The position numbers were made by a program, and so were the translations under genes. Below are positions 54,649 through 61,999 of a stretch of 64,000 bases of DNA, in pieces (position 1 is the first letter of the stretch; each line of letters begins with the position of its first letter). The notes beneath the pieces were generated by a model. The model did not search any database. It saw only the letters and a program-made list of their open reading frames with translations, and was not told the origin of the DNA. The DNA is from Acidimicrobiia bacterium (GTDB taxonomy: Bacteria > Actinomycetota > Acidimicrobiia > Acidimicrobiales > Poriferisodalaceae): positions 1-64,000 of the forward strand of contig JAJDTF010000018.1 in the NCBI GenBank assembly GCA_022827265.1, in the 5' to 3' direction.

Positions 54649-55182
54649 CGGGCGCAGGCACCGGTTCCGCTGAATGTCGCCGGCACGCAACGCCCCGTCG
54701 AAGGCGCCATCGGCGAGCACTGCCTGCGAGAAGGCGTAACCCCGGCCGTTTGCCGTAGCAGGGACGGTTCCGGGGTCTTCACAGACGACTATACGGTCGG
54801 CGGCGCCGCGGCCAGCGTCCAGGCGTAATGCCGACTGGTTGCAAGCCGGTTCACTGCCTCTCACCGGGCCGTGAGACGCCAACTGCCTGCGCACAAAGGG
54901 GTAGTCGGCTCGACGGGTACACATCGTCACGACCGGCCTGTCGTGCAAGACGGCATGGTGCCTGAGGCCCGGCAGCGGCCGGTTTGTGCCTGCCGCTGCA
55001 CAGCAGCGTCGTCCCGTACAAGCCGTTGGCTGCGCTCGCAGGCTCGGCTACGGTCGCGGCTGTCACGCACATAGCCCCATGTTTTGGGGCGGTTCATCAC
55101 CAGTGGAGAGGCCCAGCCGGGTCCCTTCGGGCGTGATGAGCCCGTGCGTGACACACAGACTTCTCCACCGAAGGGACCCACC
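54649..55182 (+). other. 534-bp stretch without a supported gene
   Basis: Between the first nuclease-domain gene and the lipoprotein gene. A minus-strand ORF covers about 54650-54948 (GRGAADRIVVCEDPGTVPA) and is protein-like in composition, but has no recognisable family, no good start signal, and runs into the opposite-strand nuclease gene. No repeat or RNA gene is seen. Confidence 0.4.
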
Positions 55183-55728
55183 ATGCCGAGAATCATCGCC
55201 GTCGCGGTCGCCATGACGCTGCTCGTCAGTTGTGCCAATACCGACCGCGAGGCAGATGCCTCGGGCACTGAGCCGGACACGACCGAGGCTCCCACCACAA
55301 CGACAATGCCGACCACCACGATGGCTCCGACCACGACCGTGCCGCCGACGACCACCTACGCGTTGACTGTCACCCTGTTCGACGAAGAGCGCTTCCGTCC
55401 TCTCAGCGACCGTCAGTGCAGTCGGGCGACTGATCCCGGCAAGAGCTTCGACAACGTGCCGAGCGCTACCTATTCACTGGTCGATCGAACGAACAACATC
55501 ATTGGCATTCTGTTCCCGGTGGCCGAGCAACAGCCAGATTGCACGTTTGCCTACACGGGCGAGTTCGAAGTGCTGCCCGACCTATTGTTGATACGAGGTC
55601 CGCGGATGCAGCAGAACGGATTCCCAGTGCGCCGCAGCGACTGGGCCGAGAATCGAGCAGTGGCAGGCCAGATTGTCACGCTGCTTGTCGATCTGTCGCT
55701 CAGCGTGAACACCGAATGGCTCGACTGA
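55183..55728 (+). CDS. Small lipoprotein with Thr/Pro-rich linker
   Basis: Start ATG 55183: MPRIIAVAVAMTLLVSC, a lipoprotein signal with Cys17. A Thr/Pro-rich stretch (TTTTMPTTTMAPTTTVPPTTT) acts as spacer, then a domain with YALTVTLFDEERF and two Cys (QCSRATDPG, DCTFAY). This spacer type is common in secreted Acidimicrobiia proteins. Function unknown. It lies between the two nuclease-domain paralogues. Confidence 0.75.
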   Translation: MPRIIAVAVAMTLLVSCANTDREADASGTEPDTTEAPTTTTMPTTTMAPTTTVPPTTTYALTVTLFDEERFRPLSDRQCSRATDPGKSFDNVPSATYSLVDRTNNIIGILFPVAEQQPDCTFAYTGEFEVLPDLLLIRGPRMQQNGFPVRRSDWAENRAVAGQIVTLLVDLSLSVNTEWLD

Positions 55729-55806
55729 GGCACTGCGTCACGTTCGCCCGCTGCCACCAACGCCAGCAAATCAGCTCGACATGGTCGAGCCCTAGCGGCC
55801 CTGATC

Positions 55807-55854
55807 TACGATCCTCCCAACCGTCGTGCGGTCGTCGGCAACCGGGGAGGATTC
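55807..55854 (+). promoter_or_regulatory. Conserved leader with possible Shine-Dalgarno-sequestering hairpin, second copy
   Basis: TGATCTACGATCCTCC is identical to the first copy. GATCCTCC (55810-55817) pairs with GGAGGATT (55846-55853), one position as G-U, so the pairing is kept despite a changed base. The GTG start follows directly at 55855. The loop sequence differs but also contains a small inner stem. Confidence 0.55.
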
Positions 55855-57063
55855 GTGGGACTCGAGGAAGCGCTCGTCAAGGCGCGGGCCACACTCGAAT
55901 CGGGTGATCTTCACAGCGAAGCTGCGGTCCGGCTCGCGGTGATCGTGCCAGTGCTGACGGCGCTCGGGTGGGACCCTGCCGATCCAAAGCAGTGGGTTCC
56001 GGAAATGCCGGTGCCGAGCGGTCGGGTCGATGACGCGCTCAAGAGCGATACGGGAACGCCGCTGGTCTTCGTAGAAGCCAAGAAGCATGGCAATTTGAGC
56101 GCGAAGGCTGAAGAGCAGCTCTTCGACTACGCGGCGAAGCAAGGCGTCCCGATGCTGGTGTTGACCGATGGAGACACCTGGGATCTGTACCTAGCTATGG
56201 CGGCTGGCGAACCCCATGAGCGGCGCTTCGCGCACGTTGAATTGACTCAGAGCAGCAACATGGCCAACATCGCCGCGGACCTCTCAAGATTCCTGCAGCG
56301 CGCCGCCGTGGTGAATCAGCAGGCGAATTTTGCAGCGCAACAACGGCTTGCAGAGGTGAACGACCGCCTCAAGGGCAAACGGGGATTGGCGTCGGGCTGG
56401 TTGTCGCTCTTGCAGGAAGGCGATGATCTTCTGCCGGAGCTGTTGATCGATCGGGTCGAGGAACGCACCGGCTCGCGTCCATGGGCTGAGGATGTAGATG
56501 CGTTTCTCGCAGGGCTAGCCGACCGGCTCAGCGCATCAGCGTTACCACCGAAGCAATTCGCGGATATTGCCGCCTGGCTGCAGGCCGCACCTGCGAACTT
56601 GACCTCAGAGATGAAGGCCACAGTGACGAAGTGGCGCAAGCAGCTCAGCGACCCCTCGTCGGAACCGGCGCCGAAGCCAACGAAGAAGCGCCGACCAACC
56701 TCGGTGCAGGGCAACCTACGCGGCTTTCGCCACGGCGGCGAGATGCTGCCCGCAAAGAACGGCTGGGAGACGCTGACACTGCTGGCGTCCGTCCTCGAGC
56801 AACACAAGCCTGGGTTCTTGGCAGATCTTGCAGCACTCGGGTCACCCGATCTCAAGTGGCCGCGCGCCTTGCGTTCCGATGATGCGCGACTCGAGGAACC
56901 GACGGCGCCCAGCTACCGTCCGGTCAATGACCACGGCAACTGGTTGCTCTTGGTGCATGGTTCAACCTCGACCAAGCTCAAGTGGATGAAGCGAATGGTC
57001 GAGCTGGCCGATCTTGTGTGGACGACCGACGTCGAGCCGATCTTTGAGAACCCGAGCAAGTAG
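55855..57063 (+). CDS. HsdR-N-type nuclease-domain protein (paralogue 2)
   Basis: GTG 55855 gives 402 aa. The N-terminus parallels the copy at 53527 with the same positions: GRVDDALK (Asp59) and PLVFVEAKKHG (Glu74, Lys76). The middle is helical (RLAEVNDRLKGKRGLASGWLSLLQEGDDLL), but the C-terminal half differs: a basic linker (KPTKKRRPTSVQGNLRGF) and a domain ending GNWLLLVHGSTSTKLKWM. It has no adjacent helicase or methyltransferase. The divergent C-termini suggest two specificities or partners. Confidence 0.72.
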   Translation: MGLEEALVKARATLESGDLHSEAAVRLAVIVPVLTALGWDPADPKQWVPEMPVPSGRVDDALKSDTGTPLVFVEAKKHGNLSAKAEEQLFDYAAKQGVPMLVLTDGDTWDLYLAMAAGEPHERRFAHVELTQSSNMANIAADLSRFLQRAAVVNQQANFAAQQRLAEVNDRLKGKRGLASGWLSLLQEGDDLLPELLIDRVEERTGSRPWAEDVDAFLAGLADRLSASALPPKQFADIAAWLQAAPANLTSEMKATVTKWRKQLSDPSSEPAPKPTKKRRPTSVQGNLRGFRHGGEMLPAKNGWETLTLLASVLEQHKPGFLADLAALGSPDLKWPRALRSDDARLEEPTAPSYRPVNDHGNWLLLVHGSTSTKLKWMKRMVELADLVWTTDVEPIFENPSK

Positions 57064-57079
57064 CAACCACCCGGGTCGG

Positions 57080-57107
57080 TAGTTCCTCGCCGCGAAAGCG
57101 GGAACTA
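57080..57107. terminator. Bidirectional terminator hairpin between convergent genes
   Basis: TAGTTCC-T-CGC-loop-GCG-GGAACTA forms a 10-bp stem with one bulge, between the nuclease-domain stop (57063) and the molybdopterin oxidoreductase stop (57105). The stem includes the latter stop codon. T-rich flank is weak. Confidence 0.55.
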
Positions 57108-59450
57108 GCCGGCGGCGGGTTCTAGGGCTACCCGGACGTGCTTGTGGTGGGGGGTGAGTGACAGCCAGTCGCGGTCTTCGATGTCGGTGAGCTCGTTGAC
57201 GGCCACGCCGTGGATCTTGTGCTCGCCGTCTTCGTCGGGATACTCGGTGCCGAACCCGTGGGGGAGCGTCACGTGGCCGGCCATGACCGTGTCGGTGACC
57301 TCCGCCGGTGCTTCTGCCTCGCCGCGCTTGGACACGATTCGCACCCGGTCGCCGTCCACCACGCCGAGCGTGGTGGCGTCGTCGGGATTGATGCGCAGCG
57401 AGCCGGCCTTGTCCTTCTTGCGCCACTCGGGATCACGGATCACGTCGTTGGCGTTGGATGACCGGCGCTCGCCCGCCGAGAGCACGAACGGGAAGCGATC
57501 CTGCCCGATGGCGGGTTCCTCGTCGGCCAGCGACCGGAACTCCTCCTCCAGCTCCTCGATGTACAGGTGGATCTTGCCGTCGGGGTGCGCGATGCGGTCC
57601 CACGTCTGGGAGTACTCGCTGACGCTGTAGATCATCCCCGACGGCGAGTCGACGAGCTTGTCGAACAGGTTGCTGGCCAGCTCCAGCCCCTCGCCCTCGA
57701 CGCCAGCGGCCCGCACCTCGTCGGGATAGCGCATGGAGGCCTGCATGGCCGAGCCGAACATGATCGCCGCGGGCGCCATGTTGCCCAGCGTCGGCCCGAG
57801 CGAGTCGTACAGGACAACCGGCAGCTTGGCGCCCACGTCAGGATCAGATGTCGACGCCTGCCCCAGCGCGTCGATGAAGGCACCACGACCCTGCTGCGCC
57901 GCATCGGCCAGCCCGTCGGTGCCCGCGGGGCGCCCGCCCATCGCGGCCACGAGCCGGCTGTGGATCTCGGCCTCTGGCAGCGACTCGCCCAGCGGCTCGA
58001 GGATCGGGTGGCGCACCTGGAAGTAGTTCGCAGGCATCTCGCCGGCGAAGAACGTGGCCTCGGGCTTTTCGTACTGCGAGCAGGCCGGCAGCACATAGTC
58101 GGCAGCGCGAGCCGTCTCGGTCATCGCCACGTCGATCACCACCAGGCATTCCAGCTTGGCGAACGCCTCGCGGAACCGCTTCGAGTCGGGCAGCGTGTGC
58201 AGCGGGTTTGCCGATTCCACGATCATTCCCCGGAAACGGTTCGGGTGATCGGTGTCAATGCAGTCGGGAATGGCCGCGCAGGCAACGAGGCCCGAGAGCA
58301 TGGCGTTGCCGGTGACCGGGTCGACCTCGCCCTCGCCCGAGTGGCCGCAGATCGGGGCCAGCCGCAGCGGCAGGTTCATGCCGCCCGGCTTGGCGAAGTT
58401 GCCGGTCACCAGGTACAGCAGCCGTTGCAGCCACGAATTCAGCGTGGAGTGCGGCGCCATCTCGATGCCGAGGTCCTCCTCGGTGGACAGTGACTTCGCC
58501 GTGCCCATCGTGCGCGCCGCGGCACGAAGCTCGGCCTCGTCGATGCCGCACTTGCGAGCGCAGTCGGCGATATCGGCGCCCGAGATCAGGTCGCGCAGCT
58601 CATCCCAGCCGGTGCACTGCTCCGCGAGGAACTGCTCGTCGGTCAGCCCCTCCTCGACCATGATCGCCAGCAGCGCCGCCAACGCCCACGCATCGGTGCC
58701 GGGGCGAACACGCAGGTGATGATCGGCCATCGCTGCGGTCTCGGACACCCGCGGGTCCATCACCACGAGCTTGCGCTCGTCGTCGTTGCGGATCTTGTTG
58801 AGCTCGTTGCGCGACTCGGGGAAACCATGGCTCTGCCAGGGGTTCTTGCCGATGAACACAGCGCAGTCGGTGTGCTCGAAATCCCCCATAGCGCCCAGGT
58901 TCTGCCGGCCGAACATCTTGCCCTGCGCCCAGAACATGCCGGTCTTCTCCTGGGCCAGCGCATTGGAGCGGTACTTGACGCCCAGCGTCTGCAGCACGCC
59001 ACGCGCATACGCACCGGGGAAGTGGTTGCCCTGACCGCCGCCGCCGTAGTACAGGATCTTGTCGCCGCCGACCGAGTCGCGGATGCCCCCCAGGCGCTCG
59101 GCGACCTCGGCGATCGCAACGTCCCACGAAACCTCTTCGAAGGTGCCGTCGTCGTTGCGGCGCAGCGGGGTGGTGAGACGGTCGCGCCCGTTCTGGTAGT
59201 AGTCGATCCGCAGCGCCTTCTCGCAGGTGTAGCCCTTCGATGCAGGGTGCGCCTTGTCGCCGCGCACCCGGGTGATCTTGCGGCCGTCGAGCCGCACTTC
59301 GATACCGCAGTTGTTGGAACAGAGCACGCAGGCGGTTTTGTGCCAGACCTTGGTGGGGTCTTCCTCGGCGCCGTTGGGCGCTGCCGTGGCGGCTGTCGTG
59401 CCTGTGCGCTGAGCTCGAAGCGCTGCGAGTCGGGCGTTGGCGTCGGACAT
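57105..59450 (-). CDS. Molybdopterin oxidoreductase (formate dehydrogenase/nitrate reductase family), catalytic subunit
   Basis: The 781-aa protein starts with a 4Fe-4S site (CVLCSNNCGIEV ... YTCEKALR), followed by the Mo-bis-MGD domains (FIGKNPWQSHGFPESR, VVMDPRVSETAAMADHHLRV) and the C-terminal molydopterin-binding domain (SAGERRSSNANDVIRDPEW, TLPHGFGTEYP). The usual Sec/Cys position of formate dehydrogenases has no clear Cys or Sec here, so the substrate is open. No signal peptide and no partner subunits adjacent. Confidence 0.85.
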   Translation of the reverse strand: MSDANARLAALRAQRTGTTAATAAPNGAEEDPTKVWHKTACVLCSNNCGIEVRLDGRKITRVRGDKAHPASKGYTCEKALRIDYYQNGRDRLTTPLRRNDDGTFEEVSWDVAIAEVAERLGGIRDSVGGDKILYYGGGGQGNHFPGAYARGVLQTLGVKYRSNALAQEKTGMFWAQGKMFGRQNLGAMGDFEHTDCAVFIGKNPWQSHGFPESRNELNKIRNDDERKLVVMDPRVSETAAMADHHLRVRPGTDAWALAALLAIMVEEGLTDEQFLAEQCTGWDELRDLISGADIADCARKCGIDEAELRAAARTMGTAKSLSTEEDLGIEMAPHSTLNSWLQRLLYLVTGNFAKPGGMNLPLRLAPICGHSGEGEVDPVTGNAMLSGLVACAAIPDCIDTDHPNRFRGMIVESANPLHTLPDSKRFREAFAKLECLVVIDVAMTETARAADYVLPACSQYEKPEATFFAGEMPANYFQVRHPILEPLGESLPEAEIHSRLVAAMGGRPAGTDGLADAAQQGRGAFIDALGQASTSDPDVGAKLPVVLYDSLGPTLGNMAPAAIMFGSAMQASMRYPDEVRAAGVEGEGLELASNLFDKLVDSPSGMIYSVSEYSQTWDRIAHPDGKIHLYIEELEEEFRSLADEEPAIGQDRFPFVLSAGERRSSNANDVIRDPEWRKKDKAGSLRINPDDATTLGVVDGDRVRIVSKRGEAEAPAEVTDTVMAGHVTLPHGFGTEYPDEDGEHKIHGVAVNELTDIEDRDWLSLTPHHKHVRVALEPAAG

Positions 59451-59518
59451 GGCATCCCCTTGGCGTATGAGTGCACAGACACCGCAAGGCTATGGCTGCG
59501 CCGGGCGCGCTGCCGGAA

Positions 59519-59652
59519 CCTGAGGCGGAGCCGTGGCCCGAGCGGCCCGTGAGCGGAGCGAACAAGAGCGGGTTGCCTGAGGCGGAGCCGTGGCCCGAGC
59601 GGCCCGTGAGCGGAGCGAACAAGAGCGGGTTGCCTGAGGCGGAGCCGTGGCC
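59519..59652. repeat. Dispersed intergenic repeat, tandem 57-bp copies
   Basis: Two full copies and a partial third copy of a 57-bp unit whose core is GCCCGAGCGGCCCGTGAGCG, ending GAGCGAACAAGAGCGGG; the same core is at 14129 and 15541. It fills the gap between the divergent oxidoreductase and ferredoxin genes. Being 19 codons long it is open in one frame, but no gene is supported. Confidence 0.85.
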
Positions 59653-59746
59653 GGCGCGGCGTTCAGCCGCGCTAGCTTCGGGCCATCGGGCGCCCCGCGG
59701 CGCCCCGCCGATACTCGGCCCCAGCGGCCTGCAGGGAGGAATGCAC

Positions 59747-59941
59747 GTGCGGATCAGTGTGGATGCCGACAAGTGTCAGGGTCACAACCGCTGCTACTCG
59801 CTCGCGCCGGAGCTGTTCGACGTGGACGACTACGGCTACGCCACCGCGGCCGGCGATGGCGAGGTGCCCGCAGGCATGGAAGACAAGGCGCGCCTTGCGG
59901 CTGCGAACTGCCCCGAGTACGCAGTTCTGATCGAGGAATAG
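59747..59941 (+). CDS. [3Fe-4S] ferredoxin
   Basis: The 64-aa product has Cys10-x2-His13-x2-Cys16 (DKCQGHNRC) and a Cys near the C-terminus (ANCPEYAVLI), the pattern of 3Fe-4S ferredoxins that serve P450 and Rieske enzymes. GTG 59747 is preferred since the GGAGG ends 7 nt before it; the ATG at 59741 is only 1 nt from the Shine-Dalgarno. It may supply electrons to the Rieske oxygenase at 15906, though distant. Confidence 0.82.
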   Translation: MRISVDADKCQGHNRCYSLAPELFDVDDYGYATAAGDGEVPAGMEDKARLAAANCPEYAVLIEE

Positions 59942-60030
59942 CCCCGCGCATTCGCCTGACACGAGCAGGACTGGGCGGGCTGCGTCTATCTGGCACGCGT
60001 CCTGGGAAGCAACCTCAGTGCCGGTCGCGG

Positions 60031-61077
60031 TTATGGCCGCAGTGCCGTCCGGTTGCCTGCTGACATTCGCCGGCGCAGGGCGGCCAGGCTGCGGCCGGCG
60101 CCCCAGTCGTTGGCCTCCAGCGCCAGCAGCAGGTCGGCGAGGTTGCGGTCGCGTGCCGCGCAGAGTTCGGCGATCGGTTGATCGCCTGACTGCTCGTCGG
60201 ACTGGGCGATCAGCGTGGCGATGAACTCTGGGGTGAGTGCCGGCACGTCGGTGAGCTTTGTCCAGGGCAGGTCGAGCGTCGGGGCGAAGTGCTCGATGAA
60301 ATGCCGGAAACCGCCCTCGCCGCCAGCCGTGGCGTAGGTCTGGAAGACACCCATCTGCGCCCAGCGCAGCCCGAAGCCGAGACGCATGGCGTCGTCGATC
60401 TCGGCGACAGTGGCGACGCCGTCGTGGACCAGCCAGAGCGCTTCGCGCCATAGTGCCTCCATCAGACGGTCCGCCACGAAACCGTCGATCTCGGAGCGCA
60501 CCCGCAGCGGTGCCATACCCGCAGCCGCGAACCAGTCCATCGCCCGCTCGATGGTGTGCTCGGAGGTTCGATCGCCGCCGACGACCTCGACGAGCGGCAG
60601 CAGGTACACAGGATTGAACGGGTGGCCGACCACGAGCCGTTCCGGGTGCATCATCGTCGACTGCAGCTCGCTGGGGCGAATCCCCGACGTGGACGACGCG
60701 ATGACGGCCTCCGGCGCAGCAGCAGCCTCGATCTCGGCGTAGACGGCCTGCTTGATCTCGGGGCGTTCGGGCACGCACTCGTGGACCAGAACAGCGTCAC
60801 CCACAGCGTCGCCGATCCCGCCGGCGACCGTGACATCGCCGAGCGGCACAATCGGAAGCAGGCCCAAGCGTTCCCAAGCGACTGTCGCTGCGTGCAGCGT
60901 TGCCTCCACGCGCTCGGCGGTAGTCGGTGAGAGGTCGTGGACCGCCACGTTTACGCCGCACAGCGCCCAGCGTGCAGCCCACGCCGCGCCGATCACCCCG
61001 GCACCGACTACGCACACGCGAGCAGGCAGTTCGCGTTCGTCCTCGCCCGCCTGGCCGATGGTGGACGGGCCGGTCAA
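60031..61077 (-). CDS. Carnitine 3-dehydrogenase-like / 3-hydroxyacyl-CoA dehydrogenase family protein
   Basis: NAD motif VVGAGVIGAAWAARWALCG begins at about residue 20. HECVPERPEIKQAVYAEIE, SSTSGIRPSEL and GHPFNPVYLLPLVEVV are characteristic of the family, with the longer C-terminus of carnitine dehydrogenases. A TTG at 61077 overlaps the BKACE stop (TTGA). Pairing with a BKACE gene supports carnitine to dehydrocarnitine chemistry; a second 3-hydroxyacid is possible. Confidence 0.8.
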   Translation of the reverse strand: MTGPSTIGQAGEDERELPARVCVVGAGVIGAAWAARWALCGVNVAVHDLSPTTAERVEATLHAATVAWERLGLLPIVPLGDVTVAGGIGDAVGDAVLVHECVPERPEIKQAVYAEIEAAAAPEAVIASSTSGIRPSELQSTMMHPERLVVGHPFNPVYLLPLVEVVGGDRTSEHTIERAMDWFAAAGMAPLRVRSEIDGFVADRLMEALWREALWLVHDGVATVAEIDDAMRLGFGLRWAQMGVFQTYATAGGEGGFRHFIEHFAPTLDLPWTKLTDVPALTPEFIATLIAQSDEQSGDQPIAELCAARDRNLADLLLALEANDWGAGRSLAALRRRMSAGNRTALRP

Positions 61078-61961
61078 TGGCGCTTCAGTTCGAGCTTGTC
61101 GCGGACTTCCTCGGGGCCGATGACCCGGTAGTTCATGGCCTCTAGGATCTGCTTGGCTCGTGCCGTCAGATCGGCGTTGGTCGCCAGGCGCCCGCGTTCG
61201 AGATACAGGTTGTCTTCGAGCCCGACCCGGGCATTGCCGCCGGCTACTGCTGCGAGCGCCACATACGGCAGCTGGTCGCGCCCCAGCGCGAACGCTGAGA
61301 ACGTCCAGTCGTCGGGCACGTTGTTGACCATGGCCATGAACGTGTTCAGGTCTGGCGGGGCGCCCCAGCGGATGCCCATACAGAGCTGCACCATCACCGG
61401 CGCTTCGATCACCCCGGCCTCCACCAGCGACCTGGCCTCCCACAGCTGGCCGGTGTCGAAGGCCTCGATCTCGGGACGAACGCCGAGCGCGGTGATCTGG
61501 CGGGCCATCTCCATGAGGGTGTCGTGGGTGTTGGTGGCCACGTAGTTGCCCTCGCCGAAGTTCATCGTGCCGCAGTCGAGCGTGCAGATCTCCGGCAGCA
61601 GCTCGCGCACGTGGGCGAGGCGTTCGGTGGCGCCGGCCATGTCGGATCGCACCGGGTCGGGCGGCAGCGGCTGCTCCACCGAGCCGATCACAAAGTCGCC
61701 GCCCATGCCGGCAGTGAGGTTCAGCACGACATCTGTGCTCGATGCCCGCACGCGCTCGGTCACCTCGTGGTAACAGTCGACGTCGCGGCCTGCGTCGCCG
61801 GTGATCGGATCACGCACGTGCACATGGCAGATCGCAGCGCCTGCGTCGGCGGCGTCGATCACGTTCTGGGCGATGTCGGCGGGGGTGTAGGGCACCTTGT
61901 CGGACTTGCCGACCGTGTCACCGGCACCGGTGACGGCACAGGTGATGAAGACGTCAGGCAT
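61074..61961 (-). CDS. BKACE family beta-keto acid cleavage enzyme
   Basis: The 295-aa TIM-barrel enzyme has MPDVFITCAVTGAGDT, HVHVRDPITGDAGRD, LTAGMGGDF and CMGIRWGAPPD. BKACE enzymes split beta-keto acids with acetyl-CoA; with the overlapping carnitine-type dehydrogenase the likely substrate is 3-dehydrocarnitine. Start ATG 61961. The substrate is inferred from the neighbour. Confidence 0.88.
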   Translation of the reverse strand: MPDVFITCAVTGAGDTVGKSDKVPYTPADIAQNVIDAADAGAAICHVHVRDPITGDAGRDVDCYHEVTERVRASSTDVVLNLTAGMGGDFVIGSVEQPLPPDPVRSDMAGATERLAHVRELLPEICTLDCGTMNFGEGNYVATNTHDTLMEMARQITALGVRPEIEAFDTGQLWEARSLVEAGVIEAPVMVQLCMGIRWGAPPDLNTFMAMVNNVPDDWTFSAFALGRDQLPYVALAAVAGGNARVGLEDNLYLERGRLATNADLTARAKQILEAMNYRVIGPEEVRDKLELKRH

Positions 61962-61999
61962 CGCAAATGGTCTCACAGCCCGCCCGGCCACCTGCCCGC

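Noticed and set aside
54649-54948. Minus-strand ORF over the gap and the nuclease gene
   Set aside because: Runs through the opposite-strand nuclease gene, has no good start and no recognised domain.
57105-59450. Sec-containing formate dehydrogenase
   Set aside because: No in-frame TGA in the coding frame, and no clear Cys or Sec residue at the expected position.
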